Part shown: piece after piece, positions 10,100 to 20,537 of the stretch | Layout of the letters: the number at the start of each line of letters is the position of its first letter | How positions within the stretch are numbered: position 1 is the stretch's first letter | NCBI GenBank assembly: GCA_028274465.1 | Contig: CM051458.1 | Location: forward strand, 16,755,566 to 16,819,565 | DNA: 64,000 nt | Direction: 5' to 3' | From: Plantago ovata | Taxonomy: Eukaryota > Streptophyta > Magnoliopsida > Lamiales > Plantaginaceae | The notes under the pieces: generated by a model | What the model saw: the letters and a program-made list of their open reading frames with translations, nothing else | What the model was told of the DNA's origin: nothing | The model's database searches: none | Program-made: the position numbers and the translations under genes

Positions 10100-11422
10100 C
10101 TAGGAGTAGGGGTCGTAGGGGGTGTTAGGAAATGCATTCCCACTACCACCGGTCTGATCATAGAAAGTATACCCCAGAATTCGGCGAGCTAAGGCATCAT
10201 GGCGGTTCATCATCTCCTCCTGGTGGGCTCTCCAACGCCTAGTGTCCTCTGCTCGAGCGGCCTCCCAACGCTGATCTACACGCTCCTGGTAATCATCCAA
10301 ACGCTGCTCCTCCATCACACAGAAGTCCTCCCACCTCTTGACTTCGCGCTCCTCAAATCCCCGTAATTGCTCGGTAAGCTGGGTCGACTGAGCCTCCAAC
10401 ATGGTGGTTTGGAAGCTACCAAACTGATCGACCAAGATCTGGTTGAACCCCGAGAAGTCGAAGCTTCCTTGTCCGGCCGTAGGCGGAGGTGGAGGAGGTG
10501 TCACATGGCGCGTAACTCTTGGTTGCATGGGTTCTCCTTGCTGAGTGCACCAAGTCCCGTACATCTCATTGTACGTATCAATGTTGATGGATTTCTTCGG
10601 CTTCTTGTCCAGTACGAGGTCGGGAACTTCGGCCTCCTTGCACATGCCCGTGATCAAGTTGCCAAAGGCAAGCTTCCGGTTTGCATTACGGCGGCGCTTG
10701 AATTCCTCGAAGATGACGATGCCAGGAGTGAGAGGCAAATCATGCAAGAGAGCATGGACTAAGACTCCGTAATAGGACTGAACCTCGGAGTCATGTGTGC
10801 TAGGAATCAGATTGGCTTGAACAAAGTTCAACATCATCCTTGCCTCGAATGTGAGATCGTTGTGGCGCAAAATCCGGGGTGGCTCATCAGGTAACTCATA
10901 ATATTCCACGGTAATGCCATTCAGTACCTCCATGGGGTAATGATCAGACTCCCGGTCGTAGACATAGAGCTCCGCTGGATCAAATCTCTCGTTGGATGCA
11001 GGCTGGCGGTTTGGATCCTGCGCCAGTGGCCTATCCAACCGCATAATGTAGCTAGTGATGCTCAAAGGGGTAAACTCGACCCCAACACCGCGGACGGGAA
11101 CCTCACCGGTCCGTTCATTGTAGTCCGTGAAGGCAATGTAGAAGTCCTCCACTACTGCTTGGTCCCAATTTGGCATGACCTCGCCATAGTACTTCCAGCC
11201 TCGCTCAGTAATGAGCTTGTTGAGCTCTTTGGCACCATCCAACTCGCTCTCACCAGCCGTGAAGCGAATGCTCCTCTCAGAAATGTACGTGTGCTTGTGG
11301 GCATGGAAACTCGCTTCGAATTGCCTTGCCCTCCCCGATTGGCGATACTCGCCGGGTGTGGCCGCTTGTTGGGCACTCGAGGTCCCTTCTCCCCTTGATC
11401 TCTTGGTTCTTCTTGATGCCAT
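10100..11422 (-). CDS. Accessory protein of element A, putative plant-transposon-protein family
   Basis: This is an uninterrupted 440-residue frame, in contrast to the broken gag-pro. I start it at the Met of MASRRTKRSRGEG (11422), because a splice acceptor (ATTCTAG) lies just upstream and the longer frame would begin in intron sequence. The N-terminus is basic and low in complexity. Residues of about 60-270 resemble by eye the 'putative plant transposon protein' domain found in many plant retroelements: GWKYYGEV, VVEDFY, VRGVGVEFT, then LIPSTHDSEV and LAFGNLITGMCKEA. A proline run (PPPPPP) and a charged, coiled-coil-like C-terminus follow. It sits where Athila elements carry their env-like ORF. 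Its function is unknown, and no signal peptide or membrane segment is visible. Confidence 0.75.
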   Translation of the reverse strand: MASRRTKRSRGEGTSSAQQAATPGEYRQSGRARQFEASFHAHKHTYISERSIRFTAGESELDGAKELNKLITERGWKYYGEVMPNWDQAVVEDFYIAFTDYNERTGEVPVRGVGVEFTPLSITSYIMRLDRPLAQDPNRQPASNERFDPAELYVYDRESDHYPMEVLNGITVEYYELPDEPPRILRHNDLTFEARMMLNFVQANLIPSTHDSEVQSYYGVLVHALLHDLPLTPGIVIFEEFKRRRNANRKLAFGNLITGMCKEAEVPDLVLDKKPKKSINIDTYNEMYGTWCTQQGEPMQPRVTRHVTPPPPPPTAGQGSFDFSGFNQILVDQFGSFQTTMLEAQSTQLTEQLRGFEEREVKRWEDFCVMEEQRLDDYQERVDQRWEAARAEDTRRWRAHQEEMMNRHDALARRILGYTFYDQTGGSGNAFPNTPYDPYS

Positions 11423-11427
11423 TGTAC

Positions 11428-12185
11428 CTAGAATAATCTTATTAGATAACTTCAAGAGACAATGAGACTTAGACTCTTACACTACTACCAAACAACGAGA
11501 CTTAGACTCTCAGACAAGTATACGTTCTTCGTTTAAAACAAGTCATAACGCAACAAGTCGACTCTTAGACGTCAAAACTCACTCAAGTGTCCTTTTTAAC
11601 GAGTTTGAAGGCTTGCTAAAATTCAAACATAGCGAATCGAGAAGCTTTTACACTTCGTTATGATTAGCTAATTCGAATCAAACCAAGCAAACAAACTCGC
11701 CATTAGAACTACCCAACCAATCCAACACATTCTCATGCAATCACAACATCACCATAATCATATCATAACTCAAATTCAAGGCTAACAATCATCAAACAAT
11801 TACATAGCAAAAATTCGAGCACTAGAGTTCATCATAATCAAGAGGAGCAAAATTCGAATTTAGACATCACATCTAGTAAGAAACATGCTCGACAATCATC
11901 ATCAAACTCTAATTCACCAATGCATAACACAATTGAAGCTAATTAAGATAAAATCCCAAATTCAAGAAAGTTAGGGTTCATGAGAGGTACCTTTGATTCC
12001 TTGTTATGGATGCTTCAAACGTGAAATTTGATCGGTTTAGATGATAGAGGGGGTGATGGGCTTTGTAAAATGCACAAGATTGCAAGAATTGATGGAGAAT
12101 TGAGAGAGATTGAGATTTTTGGGGTGCAAAATCGGCAATGGAGGAAGAAAAACGAAGTGGGGGGCTTTGAAACACAAGTGCCCCG
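11428..12185 (-). promoter_or_regulatory. Leader and predicted 5'-UTR intron of the element A accessory gene
   Basis: On the minus strand a leader (about 12180-11991) is followed by a donor (ATCAAAG/GTACCTC at 11990) and an acceptor (TTATTCTAG at 11428), giving a 563-bp AT-rich intron that ends five bases before the ATG. Element B has a matching layout (intron about 55381-54842). This suggests the accessory gene is expressed from its own spliced transcript. No clear TATA box was seen. Confidence 0.5.
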
Positions 12186-12432
12186 CTTAGCTTTCTTAAG
12201 GAAAGCCAAGCGAAGCGCTTGGGCGTCCCAAGCGAAGCGCTTGGCAAGCGGTCCGCTTGGGAACTCCCAAGCGCTCCACTTGGATTTCCAGTAAGAATTT
12301 TCATTCTTACTGGAAATTCAAGCGGACCGCTTGGGCGTGCCAAGCGCTTCGCTTGGATTTCCAGTAAGAATGGAATTCTTACTGGAAATCCAAGCGGACC
12401 GCTTGGGCTTTCCAAGCGGTTCGCTTGGGACC
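12185..12432. repeat. Large GC-rich palindrome cluster upstream of the accessory gene
   Basis: At least eight CCAAGCG...CGCTTGG units (AAGCGAAGCGCTT and AAGCGGACCGCTT types) are interleaved with two long inverted repeats, CCAGTAAGAAT...ATTCTTACTGG, near 12289-12322 and 12358-12392. These could extrude as cruciforms or fold as hairpin RNA. The frames on both strands here are by-products of the palindromes. Confidence 0.88.
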
Positions 12433-12608
12433 TGAAGCTCCCAAATCCATTTTTTTCAACTTTTGCTAAATTGTCACCCCAAAAACCTTGTCTAAACAAC
12501 GAAACAAAATTTAAACGTTCTTCTAATCTATATGCAAGTACCTACAACCTCGGGTTACCTCCCGAGAAGCGCCTTCGTTTAAAAGTCGTTGGCTCGACTC
12601 TTCACAAC

Positions 12609-14914
12609 TCATGCGGGATTGATTTCGCCTCGGGTACTAGACTTCCCCGTCCAAGTGCTCTTCAAAGCACCATGTCCCTGCACATCTTGACGAACATAAA
12701 GAGGACCAAAGAATCCTACAAGTTCGTTAGTATCAACATAAGCACATGAATCAACAATGGCTCGCAACGTGTGTTGCTCGCCATTTACCTCAAAGTGACA
12801 TGTTCGGCGATACATGTCTATGACCATACGCACTTTGTTGATGAAGGCTCTACCCAAGAGAACCACATCCTTGAGCTTAGCAGAAGATGTTGGCATAACG
12901 ATGAAATTAGTCTTCACCTCTACACCGGCAACCCTCACCGCCAAGTTCTCAATCACACCCAACGGCTTTTTCATGGACCCATCCGCTAATTGCACCATGC
13001 ATTTCATAGGTCTCAAGCCAGACAAACCCGACTCTTTATACACGTTCAAGGGTATAACATTCACACCCGCTCCCGTGTCTAGAGTTGCCACTATTCCATC
13101 CTTCTTCCCCAAGCCGATTTCAACATCGAAGCTCTCTTGGATGGGCACTTCCACCATATCCACCATCTCATCCTCAGACGATGAGTTTTCTTTCACCTCT
13201 TCAACTATCGCATCAGATTGTGCGACAACTTCCTCTTCCATAACCACCTTAGGAGTCTCAACCTCCTCACTCACCTTGCAAGTTTCAGTTATCTTGCAAC
13301 TTGGCACCTCAACTCGTGCATTGTCTCTCACAACTGTGATCTCCACGGGCAAATCAGTCACCACGGTTATAGCCATGGCTTTCTCCGTGTTTCCGGGAAA
13401 CTTCCCTTGTTCTCTACTCGCCCCTCGATCTATAAGCTCTTGTAGCTTCTTATGGAGGCTGCTACTACTAGCCTCAAGCTTCTCAAAGCGTTGATTGTTA
13501 GTAGCCTCATTACGATAGTAATGCTCCATGAATTTGTTCGTCTTCATAACCAGATCATTGGGTGAAGTAACAAGAGGAGAAGGGAGCACCCCTCCACCTT
13601 GCGGTCCTGAACTAGCAACCGGAGGTGGGGGTGTGGGATTAGAAGGCGGTGCTCCTTCATACCAATTGTTCCCATAGCTGAGACGACTTCTATCTTGATT
13701 AGGCCAATAGGCATTTTGATCCGGGTTATGAAGATAACCACGGTTGCCTTGATTCTGTTACCCACCTCGGGGTCCACGGTTTTGTGGCCTCACATTGCCA
13801 TAACCTTGCCCGTAGTTCACATCTCCAACTACTTGCTCTCCCTCAGCAGCATATACTTCTTGACGGACATCGTTCGTGATATATTGCTCTCTAGCAAATT
13901 CAGAACGACATAAATAGACCGGGTGCCCATAGTTCTTGCACACACCACAAACTTCCGTAGAAGGAGAAGGAACGCTTTGCCTCAAAGATTGCTTCACTTC
14001 ATGGGCGAACCCATCGAAGGCATTTTGTTCCACTACTACCTTGGCCTCACCTCTTTGCTCCTTTTGGAGCACACGAGCCCTCACATTCCGGTTTAGGGAA
14101 TTCCGGTACATCATGTCCAGCTTCACTTGGGCTTGAGAAGGAAGCAACTCACCCATACTACCTCCACAAATACTATCCACTTGAGATTGAATCTCAGGAT
14201 GTAAACCATTGTAAAAGAATTGGAGAAGCTGACCTTTATCATACCCGTTGTGTGGGCATCGATGATGCAACCTCATGAAACGATCATAGGCCTCGTGGAA
14301 AGGCTCATCGTACCTCTGCTCGAAGGAGCTAATTTGGCTCTTCATAGCCATTGTCTTGAAGCGGGGTAGTAACGCTCCATGAACTTATCAAAGCATAGAT
14401 CCCATGTTGTCAAAGACCCGGCCTCCAAAGTATTAAGCCAAGCCTTTGCACGATCGCCTAGCCCCATAGAAAAGACCTTCATGCGGAGATCATCATCTGT
14501 AACACCAACTCCTGGTCGCCCAAGATGGAGAACAAAGTTCTCGAGCTCATTCAAGTACCCTATCACGTCCTCATTAGCCATCCCATAGAATTTGGGTTGT
14601 TGTTGGAACATGTGATTCTTGATCTCCAAGTTCCTTGTGGCATCATTGAGGACAATTGCTGGTCCTCTAGCCCCAACCGTAGGCTTAGTAAGTGTACGTA
14701 TAGGTCTCTCCGCGATTCCACCTTCCAAGTAAACAAATTCAAGAATTGGCTCCAAAAGATAAGAAGAAGACTCTTCCCGAATACCAGAAGTGGAAGCTCT
14801 AGATGCTACTCCTTCAAATTCGAGATTCAAATTCCTTCTTCTCCTTTGAAACAAACGATCGATCTCGTCTACAAAAGGTTCAATAATAGGTCCACCCGTT
14901 CGGGTTCTAGGCAT
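12609..14914 (-). pseudogene. Element A gag-protease polyprotein (broken)
   Basis: It starts at Met 14914 (MPRTRTGG). The gag part (14914-14342) matches that of element B (GDRAKAWL ... SLTTWD), then shifts frame near 14345. The second frame contains CPHNG and a complete CX2CX4HX4C zinc knuckle (CGVCKNYGHPVYLC), followed by a single in-frame TAA near 13757. After that comes the protease, with catalytic ATLDTGAGVNVIP and downstream VVLLGRAF. It ends at 12609 without any RT domain. One frameshift and one stop are the only lesions seen. The Athila affinity of this gag is an inference. Confidence 0.88.
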
Positions 14915-15036
14915 GCACTCACCTGAAATACAAGATAGTGAGTATCTCAAGCAAAAAGAAACAAAAACAGAAATGAGACAAAGAAGAGAAGTTGGCTGAA
15001 AAAACCAAAACAAAAACACCAACCAAATGAGTTAAG

Positions 15037-15054
15037 TCCCCGGCAACGGCGCTA
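15037..15054 (-). other. Element A primer-binding site (tRNA-Asp)
   Basis: On the sense strand it reads TAGCGCCGTTGCCGGGGA, complementary to the 3' end of plant tRNA-Asp (expected TGGCGCCGTTGCCGGGGA) with one mismatch in the CCA-pairing part, three bases from the 5' LTR. Element B has the perfect version. Confidence 0.88.
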
Positions 15055-15057
15055 AAT

Positions 15058-16452
15058 TGATGATGTCGTTTTTCACCAACTAAATTTGTTTAAAAGCCTA
15101 AGAACACTTATCACTACACAAACTAGAGTGCAATGGCAAGTTGTCCCCGAGTGTCGTTCTCTCGGGACCTAACGTGGCTTTGCTTGAGGTTTTTGCTGGC
15201 AATTTCAGTCAACGAGTTCAATTTGAAGAATCGTTTCCTTTGAACAAAGCAATGAGAAATCAGATTGTTGTAAATCAAGTTTGGAAGACGGTTGGTGGTA
15301 GAAATCAAATACACATGCATGGGTTACGATTATGCTCACAAGTTCAGTGCGTAAAACCTTCGATCGAGTCTGCTAAGCAACTCGTCTAGGTAACTTTAAG
15401 ACACACATCATAAAAGACCACTATCAATACTTTAGAGGTGCTTGTCACTAACACCATTTATCTAGCATGCTGCAAATCCCTAACATACAATCCTATAGCT
15501 TTCATTGACCAAGAGTTTGTCACTATACTCCATTCGAATATATTTTATAGGCAACTAAGAATCATATGAAGGAATCTGCAGCAAGATTGAATCACAATTT
15601 CATGTAAGCATAAGCATAACCCATAGCATGCATATTCTACATTCTACCACCAACACAAAAGATTTAGCTACTCATATTCATCAACATAGACATCAATTCA
15701 TATGAATAATAATCAGAATACATCATATCAAACTACAAGACAAGAGAGTGATACAAGTTACCACCAAAGCTGTCACTAATCGGTGGAAATCAAAGAAAAC
15801 CTCTCCGTAGATGATTACAAAGGATGAATCCCAATCAAAACCTTGAATCCCAAGCTAAAATACAATGTAATCTGAGTTTTATCTGAGTTTTGGGGCTTAG
15901 GAGCTCTCCAAAACGAAGTTACAGTTCAAAAGATATTCAAAAAATGACCAAAGATCAGATCTAAGAAGGAAAATCCGAAACGTAACCGCTTCCAAGCGGA
16001 CCGCTGAGCCAAGCGGAGCGCTTGGCAAGCGAAGCGCTTTGGCACTCCAAGCGCTTCGCTTGGCTTCTGTGCCAAAGCTCCTAGAAATTGAAGCGGAGCG
16101 CTTCACTATTCTAGGCGCTTAGCTTGGCTCCTGGGCAGATTTTTGTCTTCAAACTCAATCTTTTTGCCCTCGCACGGCCCTCGGGTGCCTTGGACTCATC
16201 CTTCTCGATGCTTATTGAAACTCAAACACTTACGAACAAGACACGGAGATTGGGGAACTTCAACGGGGCCATCTTTTCCATCAAAAAAGGCTCGTTTTTA
16301 GCTCCAAGAACGCCGTTTCGTACCGAAGTGCCTGAAAATGCAGAAAACACAAAACGTGACACTATTCTACAAAACTAACCAAAAAACAAGGCTAGAAGAT
16401 AGCAAAAGAAGGTAAAAAAGACAAGATGAACGCGTCAAAAATACGTTCATCA
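15058..16452 (-). repeat. Element A 5' LTR
   Basis: 1395 bp with the same termini and internal order as the 3' LTR, including a palindrome cluster at 15983-16135. It is followed by the TSD CTGGG (16453-16457) and then by the copia integrase frame. Confidence 0.93.
15983..16135. repeat. GC-rich palindrome cluster in the A 5' LTR
   Basis: The same cluster as 7655-7800, with a few bases gained or lost inside the palindromes (for example CCAAGCGGACCGCTGAGCC here). Confidence 0.85.
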
Positions 16453-16457
16453 CTGGG

Positions 16458-18829
16458 TTGAAGCGATTAATACCGCCTGTTACACTCAAAACAGATGTTT
16501 GATTATTAAGGAATACAACAAAACTCCTTATGAATGTTGGTTGGAAGACCTCCTAATATCACTCATCTAAGAGTATTTGGTTGCCAGTGTTTCGTTCTTA
16601 ATAATGGTAGAGAATACCTAAGAACATTTCAACCAAAGGCAGACGAAGCGATATTTCTCGGTTACTCCTTTCATAGTAAGGCTTATAGAGTTTACAACAA
16701 AAAGGCACAAAAGATTGAAGAATCAGTGCATGTTGCATTCTATGAAAACACACAAGGAGTGCCTGCTGAAGAAGAAATATCAAAATGTACGAAAAAGTTA
16801 ATCATACATGAGCAAAGAACTGAATCTGATGCTAGGCAAATCAAGTCAATTGAACTAAATGATGATTCTGACAATGACTCTCCTCCCCCAAGTCATGACA
16901 AGATAAATATAGTTCACGACAAAGAATTTCCAGCAAAAGACGCAGTTGCTCCGGAAGTTGCTGAAACTACGCAACCTCCAGTGCCTGCTGATGAACTACC
17001 ACAATCAAGCAATGCTGAACAAGCTGTTGCTGATGAACCAATCTCAGCAGAGACACAAAATCCCAGTAGTACTGAACAAGTACATACTGAAGAGTCACAT
17101 GTTGATGAGCAAACATATGCTGATCCAACAAGCAGAAAACCTGTTAATAAATGGATTAGAGATCATCCCTCTACGGATATGATTGGCGATATTAATAAAC
17201 GCCAAGTGACTAGATCCAAAGCTACTCATGGACTTACTAAAGAAGCAACTGTCGTAGAAGTAGAATCTTATTCTCTTGCTTTGTTTCAGAAATTGAACCT
17301 AAAACCACAGAAGAAGCTTTAAAGCATTCTGAATGGATAAAGGCAATGCAAGAAGAACTGGATCAATTCGAAAGAAACAAAGTCTGGAAACTTGTACCAC
17401 TTGCTGAAGGCAAGAAAGCTATTGGTACAAAGTGGGTGTTCAGAAACAAGCTGAGTGAGTCTGGTGAAGTAACAAGAAATAAAGCACGTTTAGTTGCTCA
17501 AGGTTACTGTCAGACTGAAGGATTGGACTATGATGAGTCTTATGCACCAGTTGCAAGATTGGATGCAATTAGGCTCTTCTTGGCCTTTGCTGCTCACAAT
17601 GACTTCATTGTTTACCAAATGGATGTTAAAAGTGCATTCTTGAATGGTGAACTAGCTGAATAAGTCTACTTAGAACAACCCCCTGGCTTTGAACTTCCCT
17701 CAGAAATCAAGATGGTATACAAGCTTCAGAAAGTTGTATATGGTCTAAAGCAAGCATCAAGAGCATGGTATGATACCTTGGCTAAGTTCTTGCTAGAAAA
17801 TGGTTTCAAGAAAGGTGAAGTTGACAAAACTTTATTTTCCATGAACCATGATGGTAAAATACTCTTAGTTAAATTTATGTGGATGACATAATTTTTGGAT
17901 CTAAGGACAAGCAACTTTGTGATGATTTTGCCAAACTCATGACAAACAAGTTTGAAATGAGTATGTTGGGTAAATTGAATTATTTCCTAGGATTGCAAGT
18001 CAAGCAACTCAAAGATGGAATATTCATAAATCAAGCAAAGTATGCGAAAGAAATGCTCATAAAGTTTAGGATCAAAGAGGAAGAGAAACCTGAAAAGATC
18101 CCTATGAGTGTTTGTACCAAATTGGGCTATACTAAAGAAGATACAAGTGTTGAAGAACACAAGTATAGGAAGCTCATTGGTTCCTTGTTGTACTTAACAA
18201 CAAGTAGACCTGACATTCAGTATGTTGTTTGTGTGTGTGCAAGATTCCAATCTGATCCAAGAGAATCACACTACAAAAAGGAAATCAAGATACTGAAATA
18301 TGTCAAAGGTACAGTCAATGTTAGATTATGGTATCCTAAAGATTCTGGACTAGAATTGGTTGGTTATTCTGATGCTGATCATGGAGGATCAACTCTTGAT
18401 AGAAAAAGTACCTCTGGAACTTGTCAGTTTTTGGGTACTAGATTAATATCATGGTTCAGCAAGAAGCAAACCTGTGTTGCCAATTCATCCACTGAATCTG
18501 AATACATTGCAGCTGGTTGTTGCACAACTCAAATCCTATGGATTCAGCAACAATTAAGAGATTATGGTATTTCTGCAAAGAAAACACCAATCTTTTGTGA
18601 TAATACAAGTGCTATTGCTATCACGCAAAATCCTAAGTTTCACTCAAGGACTAAGCACATTGATATTAGACATCATTTCATTAGAGATCATGTAGAAAAA
18701 GGAGATATTGAGGTTGTGAATGTAGGCACTGATGATCAGCTTGCTGACATCTTTACCAAGCCCCTACCAGATAATAGGTTCGCAATGCTAAGGTATAACC
18801 TTGGATTGATTGAACTACCTCAATAAAGG
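16458..18829 (+). pseudogene. copia pol, part 3: integrase C-terminus, reverse transcriptase, RNase H
   Basis: The integrase end carries TPYE-C-W and the HLRVFGC motif. A long acidic linker follows, and a frameshift near 17290 leads into the copia [28 protein letters not shown], then [14 protein letters not shown] at 17661-17663 replaces the usual Glu before VYLEQPPGF. A one-base shift lies just before YVDD (17876-17887). The rest is open through RNase H (GYSDADHGG, ESEY, KHIDIRHHFIRD) and the conserved end QLADIFTKPLP, to a TAA after 18826. At least three lesions make it inactive. Confidence 0.92.
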
Positions 18830-18840
18830 ATACATTTGGC

Positions 18841-19590
18841 AGAATGCTGAAACAGGTATTCAGCAAGCCAATATATTCTTACTTAAAAGCTCCGTCTATT
18901 AATTTCTTCTAAGAAATGATAGGTCACTACATGTTTGCTGAAACAGGCATTCAACAAGTAATTCCTTCAAAACGGGTATTTGTTAGGAAACTTGATCACT
19001 TGCTGAGACAGGCACTCAGTAAGAGAAAAACCTTAAGGATTGCTGAAACAGGCATTCAAACAATCAAAGATACTGAAACACATATTCAAGTATCAAAGGA
19101 ATATTCTGAGACGGGAACTCAGAAAAAGAGAAAAATTCATTTCTCAGATTTTACCAGAGGATATCTCAAGTACAAAAGAATTTACTGATATGGGAAATCA
19201 GAAATATCTTTTTAACTTAAGAAAATATGAGATATCTAAGTAAGGGGGAACTTTCAGCAAGTATCTAGGCTATTAATGCAAACACGCTGAAAAGATTTTT
19301 GTCTATTTCAGCAAGCAATCTAATCCCTTAAAACTCGGTAAAATCAATTTGTGACGTTAATCGGGCACAAATAAACTCGTAATAATCATGACATGAAATA
19401 CAATCGTGGCCATTGATTAAAAGGAGTTACTAATCTAACGGTTAATAAAACAAAGAGAGAGAATGCTCTGACGGTTTTAGTTAGTGGGCCACTCCGCATT
19501 CAATGCAAAGGCTCCACTAACGCCTGTGTTTCTCTGTTTTACCCTTGCTGAGAGCTCAAATCGATTGAGTTTCTCACACATCAGAGACAC
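18841..19590 (+). other. copia spacer between pol and the accessory frame, with dispersed GCTGAAACAGG units
   Basis: No gene. Five or six copies of a motif close to GCTGAAACAGGCATTCAGC (an imperfect inverted repeat) recur at about 18846, 18940, 19000, 19040 and 19070, with weaker forms near 19110. A purine run (AAGGGGGAAC) occurs near 19243. The last 150 bp lead to a TATA box. Confidence 0.7.
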
Positions 19591-19727
19591 TATATAAAGG
19601 AGTTAGAGAAATGACAAAATTCTTTAACTCACATTTCCTTTCTCTGCAAATTTTAGCCTGCATCTACTGTACCTCCGGTCAAAAAGCAAACTATCTTTTT
19701 CGTACACTTTCTTCTCTATAAAAAGAA
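19591..19727 (+). promoter_or_regulatory. Internal promoter and leader of the copia accessory gene
   Basis: TATATAAAGG at 19591-19600 is followed by a CT-rich leader and the ATG at 19728 in good context (AAAGAAATGGC). The 3' LTR has a separate TATA box (TATAAATAG near 27199), so this would be a second promoter for the downstream frame. Function is inferred from sequence only. Confidence 0.55.
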
Positions 19728-20537
19728 ATGGCACCAAAGAGACAGTCCTCTAAGTCCTCAAAGTCGTCTAAGGTTGACAGTGCTGAGAAACGCACTGCTC
19801 CGGTGACTACTCCGGCATCAAACACAACGAAAGTTGTGTTGAAAAACGATAGGATATCAGAAAAACCTATGCCTCCGTCATATCTTCACACTGCAAAGTG
19901 TGAGATGATGATGCAATGGGGTGGATTTGCAAAAGAGAAGTACATTAGATACTTTTATGAACAAGAACTCGATGATGAGAATGAAGAGGCGCTTGAATTT
20001 ATCAAGCAGCAAGGCCTCATGAACTTTATATCTGCTCGCACTAAGCAAGTGAGCATGATAGATACAATGGAGTTCTACAATAATGCATAAATCCAGTCCC
20101 TAACTGATAGTAAAGGAGTCACTGAAAAAGTGTTCTTTACTACAGTTTAGAACACGCAAATCGTCCTGAAATGGACTGATTTAGCGGAAATCTTTCAGAT
20201 TCCAACCACTGGAACTGAAGATGACGTCACTGCCACTGACGAAGAAATTGAAGCTTTCTACAGTGACGTCAGAAATGAGAAAATGAAGAAAGGAGAGATT
20301 GCTCCCGTGAGACAAAGCACGTTAAGAGGAAGCATCTCTGCAATTCACTTGGTCTAGTAGCTCTGCTACTGATAAAAGTTTTGGACTCCCAAGTCGGAGG
20401 AATAGACCAAGTAGGCCTGAGAAGATGGCCGCTGCTGATGCATATCCATGAAAATAAAACGGAACTTAACTGGGCTATCATCTATGTTAATAGACCAAGT
20501 AGTACATTTTCAACAGGCTTGTTGATTGTGTTACTAA
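19728..20537 (+). pseudogene. copia accessory (SIRE ORF4/env-like position) protein, N-terminal part
   Basis: The frame begins MAPKRQSSKSSKS with a Ser/Lys-rich start, then a domain (residues about 50-120) with MQWGGFAKEKY and a run ending TMEFYNNA, closed by TAA at 20088-20090. Similar coding continues in other frames (WTDLAEIFQIPTTG) up to the solo LTR at 20538, with several stops. The pattern resembles by eye the putative plant transposon protein domain also seen in element A. It occupies the position of the extra ORF of SIRE-type elements, but no env features (signal peptide, transmembrane helix) are visible. Confidence 0.55.

Larger units (their letters stand above)
6719..16452 (-). mobile_element. 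Element A: non-autonomous Athila-like Ty3/gypsy retrotransposon, gag-protease only
   Basis: Two near-identical LTRs (6719-8120 and 15058-16452) begin TGATGA and end TCATCA. The TSD CTGGG flanks the element (6714-6718, 16453-16457). On the minus strand the order is 5' LTR, tRNA-Asp primer site, gag, aspartic protease, a noncoding palindrome-rich stretch, an accessory 440-residue gene, a purine-rich 3' region, polypurine tract, 3' LTR. No RT, RNase H or integrase is present in the 6.9 kb interior. Athila affinity is inferred from the gag (CPHNG and zinc knuckle) and the tRNA-Asp primer site. Confidence 0.93.

Noticed and set aside
11978-12749. Frames of 80-180 codons over the palindrome cluster, on both strands
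   Set aside because: Palindromes with few A/T-rich stop codons open all frames. Composition is repetitive and no homology is recognisable.
18981-18994. TGTTAGGAAACTTG, identical to the first 14 bases of the copia LTR, as a possible extra LTR boundary
   Set aside because: Similarity stops after 14 bases and no LTR sequence or polypurine tract follows.
19728-20090. Independent host gene with TATA box
   Set aside because: It lies inside the copia element between pol and the 3' LTR, continues in decayed form after the solo LTR and shares the element's TTGCTGA-rich composition.
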